Notes under the pieces: generated by a model
The model's input: the letters and a program-made list of their open reading frames with translations, nothing else
Told to the model about the DNA's origin: nothing
Database searches by the model: none
Part shown: one piece after another, positions 35,815 to 43,590 of the stretch
Position numbering within the stretch: position 1 is the first letter of the stretch
How the letters are laid out: each line of letters begins with the position of its first letter
Position numbers and translations under genes: made by a program
Assembly (NCBI GenBank): GCA_013002465.1
Contig: JABDJO010000110.1
Span: forward strand, 1-60,818
Source of the DNA: Silicimonas sp.
Lineage (GTDB): Bacteria > Pseudomonadota > Alphaproteobacteria > Rhodobacterales > Rhodobacteraceae
Length of the DNA: 60,818 bases
Reading direction: 5' to 3'

Positions 35815-36671
35815 CAGACTTGCACCCGTGTCAGGCGGTGACCGATCAGATGGGCGGCAAAGAACGACAGAACGGCAAGACCGATCAGAAGTTGCCCGAA
35901 CCCGTCGGCCAGAACGCTGGTTTCATGATCCACCACCAAGGCCGCCCCGACCGCGACCAAAGGCCCGACCAGCGACATGAGGTAGAGATTGCGGCGCCCG
36001 TTTTCCGAGGCTGTCCTGAGTTTCTTGTTCAAACGCTCGATTTCGATCAGCGTGCGCGACAGGTTCTTCAAGGCTTCGATCAATCGACCGCCCGACGAAG
36101 TGCCGACGCGCACAACCGAGGCTGTCAGGGTGAAGCTGGGCGAATTCAATCGCTTGGCCATTTCGCTGAAGGCCTCGTCGATCCCCATGATTTCGACCCG
36201 GCGTTGCAAGCGGCCAATCTCGATATCCGCGGGTGCCGGCGCGCTTTCGGCCACCTTTTTCAAGGCGGTTTCCAGGGTCGCGCCTGCGCCCATTTCGTTG
36301 GCGACCTGTTGCAGCGCCAAGGGAAGCGAAAGTTCCAGCTCGCGCGCGCGTTGACCGGCGGCGCGGGAATAGAAGAAGACCGGCAAGGCCAGGATCAGGG
36401 CATTCAGCATCAGGATCGAGGGCAGGGTGGCCCCGATCGCCGACAAGGCGAACCCGATGGCGATGGTCACGAAAAGGAACAGCGCCAGCGTGTCGACAGG
36501 GTCCGTGGGTTTACCCATGACATAGGTCATGACGTCGCTGACCTTTTCGCGTTTGGCGTCCTCTAGCGTGCGCCAGATCAGACCAAGTGCCGGAATGGTC
36601 ATCGCCAACAAACCGAAAAGCCCAAGTGCAAAGACGGCAGCCATTGTGATGTTGATGATCTCAAGCGGCAT
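35814..36671 (-). CDS. tadB: Tad inner-membrane platform protein TadB (GspF family)
   Basis: 285 residues from the ATG at 36671 (MPLEIINITM), eleven bases inside the end of the cpaF gene. Membrane helices flank a cytoplasmic F domain with the segment LPLALQQVANEMGAGATLETALKKVAESAP and the TASVVRVGTSSGGRLIEALKNLSRTLIE block, both typical of TadB. It is the partner of TadC in the platform. The order cpaF-tadB-tadC is the one found in canonical Tad operons, so this core is conserved even though the surrounding genes are unusual. Confidence 0.88.
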   Translation of the reverse strand: MPLEIINITMAAVFALGLFGLLAMTIPALGLIWRTLEDAKREKVSDVMTYVMGKPTDPVDTLALFLFVTIAIGFALSAIGATLPSILMLNALILALPVFFYSRAAGQRARELELSLPLALQQVANEMGAGATLETALKKVAESAPAPADIEIGRLQRRVEIMGIDEAFSEMAKRLNSPSFTLTASVVRVGTSSGGRLIEALKNLSRTLIEIERLNKKLRTASENGRRNLYLMSLVGPLVAVGAALVVDHETSVLADGFGQLLIGLAVLSFFAAHLIGHRLTRVQV

Positions 36672-38604
36672 CGCGGGCCTCGCTGGTGTCGGTGTCGTCA
36701 AAGAAGGTTTCGATGGACAGCAGATCGCGATCCGCCATTTCCTGAAAAAAACTGGGGATATAGCCCGAGATCGTGTGGCGCAGCGTGCCGATGGACCCGG
36801 CCAGTTCAAAGATCGGGTTGACCGGGATCTGTCCGGTGTCCGGGTCATAATCCCCAAGCTCGGCGATCTCGACGATGGTCCGCTGACGCGCCAGGGGCGG
36901 CGCGCCAGAATCCAGCGAAGGCGTTTTTCTCACCTGCACCACAAGGTCGATGGCGGCGCTGATTTGCTGGCGAATGGCGTGGATCGGCAGATCCTGCCCC
37001 GATTGCAACACCATGGTTTCCAGCCGGAGGATCAGATCCTCGGGTGAATTGGCATGCGCTGTCGTCATGGAGCCCGAGTGGCCGGTGTTCATCGCCTGCA
37101 ACATGTCCAGCGTTTCGCCGCCACGGCATTCGCCGACGACGATCCGGTCGGGCCGCATCCGAAGCGCGTTTTTCACAAGATCACGGATCGAGATTTCGCC
37201 CCGTCCGTCCACATTCGCGCGCCGGGCTTCCAGGGTGACGAGGTTGCGGTTCTTCAGCCTCAGTTCCGACGTATCCTCGATGGTCACGATCCGCTCGTCC
37301 TCGGGCACGAACATGGCCAGAGCATTCAACAGCGTGGTCTTGCCCGACCCGGTGCCACCGGAAATGATCACGTTCTTTCGCGCCAGAACCGCGGCCTCTA
37401 TGAACCGCTCCATCGGAAGGGACATGGCGCGGTTGCTGCGCAGGTCGGACACGGTCCAGTGTTTCTTGCCGAATTTCCGAATGGTCAGCGACAACCCGTT
37501 TAGCGCCGTGGGCATCGCGACGATATTGGCCCGGCTGCCGTCAGCCAGCCGCGCGTCCGCCAATGGCGCGCCTTCGGTCAATTGCTTGCCGTCCCGCCCT
37601 GCAATCCGCGCGGCAACGGTGAACAGTTCGTTCTCTGACGCAAAAGTCAGCCCGGTCTCGAACATCGCATTGCCTTTTTCGACAAAGATGCGATCGGGAC
37701 CGCAAACCATGATTTCCGAGATCGCGTCGATATCCAACAAGAACTGGATCGGTCCAAGGCGGAAGAACAGGCTCAGCACTTTTTCACGGATCGCATCCCG
37801 GATCAGCGCCAGTTTGAAGGTCTCGCCGATGGTGCCCGAAATAGCGCGATAGGCATCGGCAATCCCACGCTGCAGTTTTTCAAGATCATCGGCGGTATCA
37901 TCTGCCTGCATCGACAGCCGAAGCTCGGACGCCAGGTCTTCGCGAAGCTCGACCGCGCGGTCCCGTTGATCATCGTTCAGTTGCGAATAGGTTGCTTCGA
38001 CATCACCCCGCATACCGCTCATCAGGCAGGCCGAGATCAACGGGCGGCGCAGGGCCTCGCAGGCATAGCGGTTGATCGTTGCGACCATGTTGGGCTTGCC
38101 GGCCAGATCCAGCTCGCGGTCGATCAAACGATCAAGTTCGGCTGACAACAGGGACTCGCGTTGCGTTTCGTCACCGTCGAACAGATCCCGGCGCCGGTCT
38201 TCGTAATCCAGAAGCGCCTCGTTCATCATCAATTCGATGTCGGTCAGTTCCGAATTCGCCAGGCTTTCGGTGACCGAGGCATTGGGCAGTAAAAGCTGCA
38301 GCATATTGTTGCCCAGCCAGATTTCGGTGCCCGCGGTCAGTTCGGTGCTTTCATCCTTGCCGATGTCGCGGCGCCCGAGACGCGCGCCCATTGGGGTCAG
38401 CGGCGACAGGGTCCAGTCGTCGCCAACCTGCATCAGCCGCGCGTGCCTTGGGGCAACACCCGATCCGCCAAGCAGGATATAGTCGGGCGCGGCGGCGCGG
38501 GCCAGATCGCTGCCAAGTTCGTAATAGGTGCCATCCAGCGTCACCGCCGCTTTGCGATTGCCATAGGCATCGCAAACCCGGATATGAGCGCGGGCCAAAG
38601 TCAC
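36661..38604 (-). CDS. tadA: Tad secretion ATPase CpaF/TadA with N-terminal FHA domain
   Basis: 647 residues from a GTG at 38604 that overlaps the cpaB stop (GTGA); a TTG six codons earlier is possible. About residues 5-110 form an FHA-like domain (ILLGGSGVAPRHARLMQ). A helical linker follows, then a CpaF secretion ATPase: the CGPDRIFVEKG segment, Walker A SGGTGSGKTTLLNAL (about 415-429), the Asp box with EDTSELRL, Walker B region MRPDRIVVGECRGGE and the His box GHSGSMTTAHAN. Typical CpaF proteins are about 450-500 residues; the extra length is the FHA domain. It should power assembly and could be controlled through phosphorylated partners. Confidence 0.9.
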   Translation of the reverse strand: MTLARAHIRVCDAYGNRKAAVTLDGTYYELGSDLARAAAPDYILLGGSGVAPRHARLMQVGDDWTLSPLTPMGARLGRRDIGKDESTELTAGTEIWLGNNMLQLLLPNASVTESLANSELTDIELMMNEALLDYEDRRRDLFDGDETQRESLLSAELDRLIDRELDLAGKPNMVATINRYACEALRRPLISACLMSGMRGDVEATYSQLNDDQRDRAVELREDLASELRLSMQADDTADDLEKLQRGIADAYRAISGTIGETFKLALIRDAIREKVLSLFFRLGPIQFLLDIDAISEIMVCGPDRIFVEKGNAMFETGLTFASENELFTVAARIAGRDGKQLTEGAPLADARLADGSRANIVAMPTALNGLSLTIRKFGKKHWTVSDLRSNRAMSLPMERFIEAAVLARKNVIISGGTGSGKTTLLNALAMFVPEDERIVTIEDTSELRLKNRNLVTLEARRANVDGRGEISIRDLVKNALRMRPDRIVVGECRGGETLDMLQAMNTGHSGSMTTAHANSPEDLILRLETMVLQSGQDLPIHAIRQQISAAIDLVVQVRKTPSLDSGAPPLARQRTIVEIAELGDYDPDTGQIPVNPIFELAGSIGTLRHTISGYIPSFFQEMADRDLLSIETFFDDTDTSEARDAA

Positions 38605-39308
38605 TGGCCAAGCCCAAGGCAATCGGTGGCGCCGCCTTCGCAGGGGTTTCTCAGCACAAGCGTGAGGTCGTTGACGCTCAACACTTCCATGGCCAGGAAC
38701 GCTTCGACCGCCGCGGCGGGGGCCTGAAGCGTGACGTTTTGATACTCCGGCGAATCCTCGTCCTGAAAATCCGCGCTGGTGTCAAAGACACCGACTGCCA
38801 TGACCTCGGCATTCTCAAGAAGCGGCTTTGTGATGATCGCATCGTTTTCGCTGACAAAGGGACCGATGACATCGACATGGCTTCCCGGTGTGACAAAGAC
38901 ACCAACCCCGCGATCAGGTTCGACGGGGATGGAAAAGGCGCGGTTGCCCGGGTGAATGCGCAAGTCGAAGGCGATCTGTCGCTCGGCAAAGAAATGGGCG
39001 CTTTGCAGGAACGACCCACCCGGCACATCCTGGCCAAAGACCTGACCCATGAGGTTCGCCCGCGTGACCGGATTATCGCTTAGCGCCCAGACAAAATCTT
39101 CGGCCAACACGCGCGGCATGGTCTGGGACACGACGTGAGCTTCGATGAAGTCGTCGTCGATCACGGTGCCCGCTGCGATCATCAAGCCCTCGTCCGTCGA
39201 TAACCGCAGCTTCTGGATCGTGGCGGTCTGGCTTTCGACCTGGCCGTAATAGAACCAGCCCACTGCAAAGGACAGAAGGGCGGCGAGAAGATAAAAGATA
39301 TTGCGCAT
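38601..39308 (-). CDS. cpaB: Flp pilus assembly protein CpaB/RcpC
   Basis: 235 residues. It starts with an uncleaved membrane anchor (MRNIFYLLAALLSFAVGWFY), then an SAF-like region (AAGTVIDDDFIEAHVV, FSIPVEPDRGVGVFVTPGSHVDVIG) and the characteristic EVMAVGV strand. CpaB/RcpC proteins are periplasmic and normally help the CpaC secretin. No secretin gene is present nearby, which makes its partner an open question. Two C-terminal cysteines (NPCEGGATDCLG) may form a disulfide. The gene abuts the upstream stop directly and overlaps the cpaF start. Confidence 0.85.
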   Translation of the reverse strand: MRNIFYLLAALLSFAVGWFYYGQVESQTATIQKLRLSTDEGLMIAAGTVIDDDFIEAHVVSQTMPRVLAEDFVWALSDNPVTRANLMGQVFGQDVPGGSFLQSAHFFAERQIAFDLRIHPGNRAFSIPVEPDRGVGVFVTPGSHVDVIGPFVSENDAIITKPLLENAEVMAVGVFDTSADFQDEDSPEYQNVTLQAPAAAVEAFLAMEVLSVNDLTLVLRNPCEGGATDCLGLGQ

Positions 39309-39935
39309 TTAGTCCTCCAGGTATCTCAGAACGATCAAGGTCGTTTTGCCTTTGGGTTTCAGATACAGGGCAATTTCGCAGCCCGGGGCTTGTCCGATAA
39401 AAAACGACAACTCGTCTGCATCGTTTTGCGAAAGATCGAATCCGGCGTCTTGCAGATGGTCCAGCATCGCCAGTCGCGTGGCCTTGCGCCGGTCGGGATA
39501 CTGCAGAACCAGCTGGCCTTCGCAGTCGCCGGGACCGGTGCCGTCAAGCAGAACCATGGCACTTTCGGGCACGGGCGCCCTGGCCTTTGGAAAGCGGGCC
39601 AGGATCATCAGCGACAACGCCGTGGTGCCGTCGTATTGTGTGGCCGACAGGTTCATCGTTACGACCCGCCCCGGTGCCAGAACCGACGGATCCAGTGTTT
39701 GAAAGGCCGCACTTGCGAACCGGGTCAGGGGGTCCGGCGTTGCATTGCCGGTATAGCTGACCAGCACCTGATCTCCGTGGTGCAGAACGGTTGCAGTTCC
39801 GTCCAGACGGGCCTCAAGATGGCGCGCAAGATCGGCGACGGGCGTTGCGGTTTCCGCGTGGAACTGGCGCACCGATTCCGTGGCATTGGCCGAACCGGCA
39901 AGGGCAAGCGTCAGGGCAAGAACAAGCCTTAGCAT
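39309..39935 (-). CDS. Periplasmic hypothetical protein of the Tad-like operon
   Basis: 208 residues from the ATG at 39935 (MLRLVLALTLALAGSANATE), a clear signal peptide with cleavage near residue 19. The mature protein appears as mixed alpha/beta with two cysteines (GDCEGQL and PGCEIAL). No family is recognised. Its place between a TadE-like gene (7-base overlap) and cpaB, where a secretin or CpaD-type gene often stands in Tad loci, suggests an envelope role in the machine, but it has no secretin-like sequence. Confidence 0.7.
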   Translation of the reverse strand: MLRLVLALTLALAGSANATESVRQFHAETATPVADLARHLEARLDGTATVLHHGDQVLVSYTGNATPDPLTRFASAAFQTLDPSVLAPGRVVTMNLSATQYDGTTALSLMILARFPKARAPVPESAMVLLDGTGPGDCEGQLVLQYPDRRKATRLAMLDHLQDAGFDLSQNDADELSFFIGQAPGCEIALYLKPKGKTTLIVLRYLED

Positions 39936-40534
39936 CGCGGGCCTCCGCCGTTGGGGAACACGTTCGGAAACAGCCAATAGGTGCCTTCCTTGCACAACTC
40001 GTCCCAGATCACCTTGTCATGTGCGCGCTTGTAGGGACGCGCGGCGTGCGTCCAAAGCCGGCGCTCGGCCGAGATATAGGATTGCGCCGCTTCGGTCGGA
40101 TTTTGTTGGGCGATGAACTGCGGCTGGGCCATGGTCAGGGTCGCCTGCGCACGGCCGACGATATCGGACGGCCCCCGGCTGGGTTTCACATCCCGCAGAA
40201 TTTCGCTCCAGGGCTGGGCGCTGTCTTCAAGCGCGTCCCAGACGGGTTTTTCGTTGTTCAGCCCACGTTCGCCGTTCTGGCGCGAACACCTGACCTGTGC
40301 CGCTTGATCGACCGAGGTTCGGCCGGTGAAATCCTGCTGATCGAAGGCGCAATTGAGAAAGCTGGTCGATCGGGCGGTCGCGGCTGCCACGGTACTGCCG
40401 CGCGCATAAACGGCGGCCTCTTGCCGGTTGAGCGACGCTTCCAGAATGAAACGCCCCAACAGGATCATTGCAATGGCAATCGGCAGAACCAGAAGGCTCT
40501 CGACGGTGACGGATCCACGGCGATCAGTGCGCAT
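39929..40534 (-). CDS. tadE: TadE-like pseudopilin with a prepilin cleavage site
   Basis: 201 residues from the ATG at 40534 (MRTDRRGSVTVESLLVLP). A short basic leader ends in Gly7 and is followed by SVTVE, so glutamate is at +5 of the predicted mature end, the classic prepilin peptidase rule. A hydrophobic helix (about 13-35) follows. The rest is periplasmic with several cysteines, and it ends near a GTYW motif also found at the C-terminus of the other TadE-like protein of the operon. It should be processed by the A24 peptidase and sit in the inner membrane as a minor pseudopilin. Confidence 0.8.
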   Translation of the reverse strand: MRTDRRGSVTVESLLVLPIAIAMILLGRFILEASLNRQEAAVYARGSTVAAATARSTSFLNCAFDQQDFTGRTSVDQAAQVRCSRQNGERGLNNEKPVWDALEDSAQPWSEILRDVKPSRGPSDIVGRAQATLTMAQPQFIAQQNPTEAAQSYISAERRLWTHAARPYKRAHDKVIWDELCKEGTYWLFPNVFPNGGGPRC

Positions 40535-42194
40535 TGACCCGATCCCATGAAGAAGCGTTCTGAACACCGCGCAACTGCTCGGCCAGTTCATCGAACGCCG
40601 AGGTCGCTTCGCGCGCCAGATCGGATCCGGCCTGGCGCGGATCGTCCATCCGTGTCGCGGGCATCAGTTTCATCTGCCAGTTCTGGGAATACAGGCTGGC
40701 GCCATCGGGGTTGAACAAACCGGTCTGGCTATAGCCCGTGTGCGACGTCACCGGGCTGGTCATCACCGCGCTGCCCAGCCGCTTTGCTTTTTCCTTCTGC
40801 GCGAATGTCAGGATGCGATAGGCGTCCGGCATCCGCGTTGCATCGACCAGCGGCGGGAACTGAACCTGGCTGATATCGACAAGTTGCGTGATCTCGGGCA
40901 CTGGCGCGGTGGTGATGAACCCGTCACTGAAGGTAAAGCCGACCGGGAAATAATCGCGCACCGTCGGCACCATGACCAAGCCATGGAACATGGTGAAGTT
41001 CCGTGTGAACGAGTTCGGGCCACGCCGCCTTTGCTGCCCTTGCAGGTTCGCCCAGGTCGGATGACGGTCGTAGGCCAAAGGCAGGTTGCGAAGCACGCGA
41101 AGCACGCTTTGGGTGATGTCGTCGATGTCCTCAAGCACCTCGGTCAGAGTATCCAGAAGGTCTGTCGTGTCGTCGTTGAACGGGCTTTCTTCATCCTCGG
41201 GGTCGCCGGGGCCACCGTTGGACCCGCCAAAGGCATTGCCGGGCCCGGCCAGAGGATGGCGCGGCAAATGTGCGATGCGGCTGGAATAGAACCGCTTGAA
41301 ATCATAAAGCGCGGTGCCGATGCCGGTGACGTGGTTGATGTGGTCGCTCAGATGCGGGCGCCTTTGGGTGCCACCGTCGGTCAAAGGGCCTTTTCCAAAG
41401 GGAAATCCGCGTGTTCTGAAGGTCGTATCGACTGCCGTGGTGCCTGTCATCATGACTTGCCACAACTTGCCATAGGTCAGGATCTGGGCCTCTTCCAACG
41501 GCAGCGCCATGCCGTCGCGGCTGTTGTTCTGGCGGCAGTTCTGCACGCCGAAGCCGTTGCATGGGTCGGCGAAATGATGATCGTCGATGTCCAGAATGCT
41601 GCGATAGCTTTCCGCGAGCTCCGACATGGCCCGGGGGTGGCGTGCCAGCAACGCACGGTTCATCCCGTCGATCGCCTCAAGCGCCTTGGTGGCGGTCTTG
41701 ATCCCGTGGACCGGATCGAAATCGCTGTTGATGTCGGCGGCGCGCGATGCGGCAAGGGCCGCGGGCACATTGACCGCTGTATGCCAGGCCACGCAGGGCG
41801 CCGACCATATAACGGCCTCGATCGCGGCAGTGATCGGTTCGCGCGACCGTGGCGGGCAATGGGTGCCTTCGTGCGTCAGGATATGCGTGGTCGCCAGCGC
41901 CGAGAACGTGGTGAGTTCCGCCGTCGTGAAAAACAAGGCCTCGGATCCCACGGCAACGCTCAATAACTGCGCCGTGGTCACGTTGTTCATCGAAATGATG
42001 TTCAGCGCCCGCGCCGACCAGACCCCGTGTGTCGTGGACAGGGAATCGGCGGCGTCCTGAACCTGACGGCGGTCATCGACCATCTGGCTGGTGTTGAAAT
42101 TGGCCGACATCATTGCCGTTACCGGCACCATCCCGGCAATAGCGACCATGGCCATGGCCCCCTTGCGGCGACGAGAGAGGAGGCGACGGATCAT
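40524..42194 (-). CDS. TadG-like protein
   Basis: 556 residues from the ATG at 42194 (MIRRLLSRRRKGAMAMVAIAG). A basic N-terminus, a glycine and a hydrophobic helix (about 14-32) are followed by DRRQVQDAADSLS, the typical TadG/TadE post-helix segment. The glycine is followed by AMAMV, so the +5 glutamate is missing. The long periplasmic part has no von Willebrand domain that I can see, unlike many TadG proteins, and includes an acidic low-complexity stretch (GDPEDEESPFNDDTTD). It overlaps both TadE-like neighbours by a few bases. It is probably a large minor component of the pilus base or tip. Confidence 0.72.
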   Translation of the reverse strand: MIRRLLSRRRKGAMAMVAIAGMVPVTAMMSANFNTSQMVDDRRQVQDAADSLSTTHGVWSARALNIISMNNVTTAQLLSVAVGSEALFFTTAELTTFSALATTHILTHEGTHCPPRSREPITAAIEAVIWSAPCVAWHTAVNVPAALAASRAADINSDFDPVHGIKTATKALEAIDGMNRALLARHPRAMSELAESYRSILDIDDHHFADPCNGFGVQNCRQNNSRDGMALPLEEAQILTYGKLWQVMMTGTTAVDTTFRTRGFPFGKGPLTDGGTQRRPHLSDHINHVTGIGTALYDFKRFYSSRIAHLPRHPLAGPGNAFGGSNGGPGDPEDEESPFNDDTTDLLDTLTEVLEDIDDITQSVLRVLRNLPLAYDRHPTWANLQGQQRRRGPNSFTRNFTMFHGLVMVPTVRDYFPVGFTFSDGFITTAPVPEITQLVDISQVQFPPLVDATRMPDAYRILTFAQKEKAKRLGSAVMTSPVTSHTGYSQTGLFNPDGASLYSQNWQMKLMPATRMDDPRQAGSDLAREATSAFDELAEQLRGVQNASSWDRVNAH

Positions 42195-42838
42195 AGCAAC
42201 GTCACCGAGGCCGAACCGGATTTCCAATAGGTGCCATCGCCACGCTCGCCGTCGCGCACAAATCGGCGGAATGGGGTCGACAGAGGATAGCGGAACTGGA
42301 CCGTTGCGCGGATCGGCACTTCGGTGCGACCGGTGATCCGCGACAAAAGTGTTTCCTGCCATTCAAGGGTCACGGTGACGTTGCCGGGTTCGAACACATA
42401 GCAAAGCGCATTCAAGGCCGCCTGGTTGCGTCCGCCGATCATATCGCCCCGTGTCAGCAAATCCTCGGCCGCCGGGATACGGTCGCAGCCGCGTCCGCTG
42501 GCCGACCCGGTCGTCGGTGCCGCCGCGATCAAGGCCCATCTGGCGGCATCCTCGGCCTTTTTCTGGGCAATGGCGTCCAGCTGACCGCGCCGGGTTTCGC
42601 ACTCGCCGCCAAAAATTGTCGCCGCCGGAGACCGCAGAACCGCCAGGATGTTGAATGGCGGGCACTTGTGGGCCAGGGCACTTCGGGCCGCCGCATAGGC
42701 CGCCTGTTCAAGATGGACCCGCGATTGCGAGGTGATCAACACCTGCGACACGGCCCCGAACAGAACAAGCATGACGGGCAAGGCCAGGGCGGCCTCCATG
42801 CCGGCGCTCGCGCGGCGATATGTTCCGAAAAGCTTCAT
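42191..42838 (-). CDS. TadE-like membrane protein
   Basis: 215 residues. The N-terminus MKLFGTYRRASAGMEAALALPVML has the TadE-type basic leader, glycine and hydrophobic helix, but the glutamate is at +2 of the glycine instead of +5, so cleavage is doubtful. The periplasmic part contains several cysteines and ends in a GTYW-containing segment (GDGTYWKSGSAS) shared with the other TadE-like protein. It overlaps the last mini-pilin gene by four bases and tadG by four, so it is in the same translationally coupled chain. Confidence 0.75.
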   Translation of the reverse strand: MKLFGTYRRASAGMEAALALPVMLVLFGAVSQVLITSQSRVHLEQAAYAAARSALAHKCPPFNILAVLRSPAATIFGGECETRRGQLDAIAQKKAEDAARWALIAAAPTTGSASGRGCDRIPAAEDLLTRGDMIGGRNQAALNALCYVFEPGNVTVTLEWQETLLSRITGRTEVPIRATVQFRYPLSTPFRRFVRDGERGDGTYWKSGSASVTLL

Positions 42839-42984
42839 TTCGCCAGATCCGCCAGGCCCTGGACCTTGTCCTTGTACCCGGTCTTTTGGTCGACCCGGCT
42901 TTCGGACATGCCCGTTGCCGACAGTGTCAGCGCACCGACAAGGGCCAGGGCAAAGCCGAAGATGAGAAGCTTTTCAAGGCTCAT
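42835..42984 (-). CDS. Mini-pilin-like peptide 3 (49 residues)
   Basis: Begins MSLEKLLIFGFALALVGALT and ends VQGLADLAK. Glutamate is at position 4, followed by one hydrophobic helix and a short charged tail. A GGGG-containing site precedes the ATG at normal spacing and the stop overlaps the TadE-like start (ATGA). The first twelve residues nearly match those of the next peptide upstream (43000-43149), so the two are paralogues. The resemblance is to Flp pilins without their leader. It would be an inner-membrane peptide, possibly the pilus subunit. Confidence 0.75.
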   Translation of the reverse strand: MSLEKLLIFGFALALVGALTLSATGMSESRVDQKTGYKDKVQGLADLAK

Positions 42985-42999
42985 GACACATGCCCCGGA

Positions 43000-43149
43000 T
43001 CAGCCACCCGAACCGGCAAGGTCATCCATCTTGCCCTGCAGATCGCCTTCGGTGGATGTGCGGTTGGTCATGACGGTTGTGCCAAGTGTGGTGATGGCCA
43101 AAAGGACGGCGAGGGCAAAACCGAAGATCAGAAGTTTTTCGAGTGTCAT
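43000..43149 (-). CDS. Mini-pilin-like peptide 2 (49 residues)
   Basis: Begins MTLEKLLIFGFALAVLLAIT and ends KMDDLAGSGG. An AAGGA ribosome binding site lies seven bases before this ATG. An upstream in-frame extension (MKPPAFMKRKSN) would add a basic leader but has no glycine at the junction, so it does not create a normal prepilin site. Glutamate 4 and a single hydrophobic helix match the sister peptides. It has 15 bases to the next gene. Function as a pilin is inferred from position and pattern. Confidence 0.75.
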   Translation of the reverse strand: MTLEKLLIFGFALAVLLAITTLGTTVMTNRTSTEGDLQGKMDDLAGSGG

Positions 43150-43197
43150 GTTGGATTTCCTTTTCATGAAGGCCGGAGGTTTCATGGGCTCGGCCTG

Positions 43198-43317
43198 CTA
43201 TTTGATGAGGTCGCGGATCGTGTCGATCACGAACTCGGCTATGTCGGTGCCCATGGTCGCCAAAGCGGTGGCTACGGCGATGCCAAGTCCGAAAATCAGT
43301 AGGTATTCGAGTGACAT
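43198..43317 (-). CDS. Mini-pilin-like peptide 1 (39 residues), first gene of the operon
   Basis: Begins MSLEYLLIFGLGIAVATALA; the LEYLL segment is close to the IEYGL core of Flp pilins. GGAG lies eight bases before the ATG and no leader is encoded upstream in frame. It consists of one hydrophobic helix and an amphipathic tail (EFVIDTIRDLIK), one of the shortest proteins in the window. As the promoter-proximal gene it would be the best-expressed product of the operon, as expected for a major pilin. The inverted repeat TCGTA-N5-TACGAC lies 75 bases upstream. Confidence 0.75.
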   Translation of the reverse strand: MSLEYLLIFGLGIAVATALATMGTDIAEFVIDTIRDLIK

Positions 43318-43392
43318 ATCCCGTGCTCCATCTGGGTCGACTTGAGTGTCGATAGGCTCAGACTAGGGCCTGGATCGAACGAGGGGCGCACA

Positions 43393-43408
43393 TCGTATCC
43401 AGTACGAC
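43393..43408. promoter_or_regulatory. Inverted repeat TCGTA-N5-TACGAC upstream of the pilin operon
   Basis: TCGTA (43393-43397), TCCAG, TACGAC (43403-43408). The same layout occurs at 45593-45608 upstream of the other mini-pilin gene. It lies 75 bases before the first mini-pilin ATG. It is likely a regulator-binding site shared by the two Tad-like units. Confidence 0.6.
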
Positions 43409-43449
43409 GGAGGGAATGAAAGCGGTGTGATCACCGGACAAAAGCGGCG

Positions 43450-43463
43450 GGTTTCGCGAAACC
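43450..43463. promoter_or_regulatory. Perfect 14-bp palindrome GGTTTCGCGAAACC
   Basis: It lies between the divergent pilin operon and sulfotransferase gene. A second, weaker inverted repeat, CGGTG-TGAT-CACCG, lies at 43423-43436. Either could be an operator or part of a promoter region; no coding function fits. Confidence 0.4.
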
Positions 43464-43590
43464 GGGACATGCGGACATTGAGCGGGAAGTTGAAATCGAC
43501 TACACGCAAAACGAGCGATGCCGAGTTGTGGCGCAGGCCGCGTTCGGAAAATGGGCGTGTTGTGCTCTGTGGGAATATGGGCGCAATCGA

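Noticed and set aside
43150..43185. N-terminal extension of mini-pilin 2 as a prepilin leader
   Set aside because: It gives a basic stretch but no glycine before the hydrophobic part, and AAGGA stands correctly for the inner ATG.
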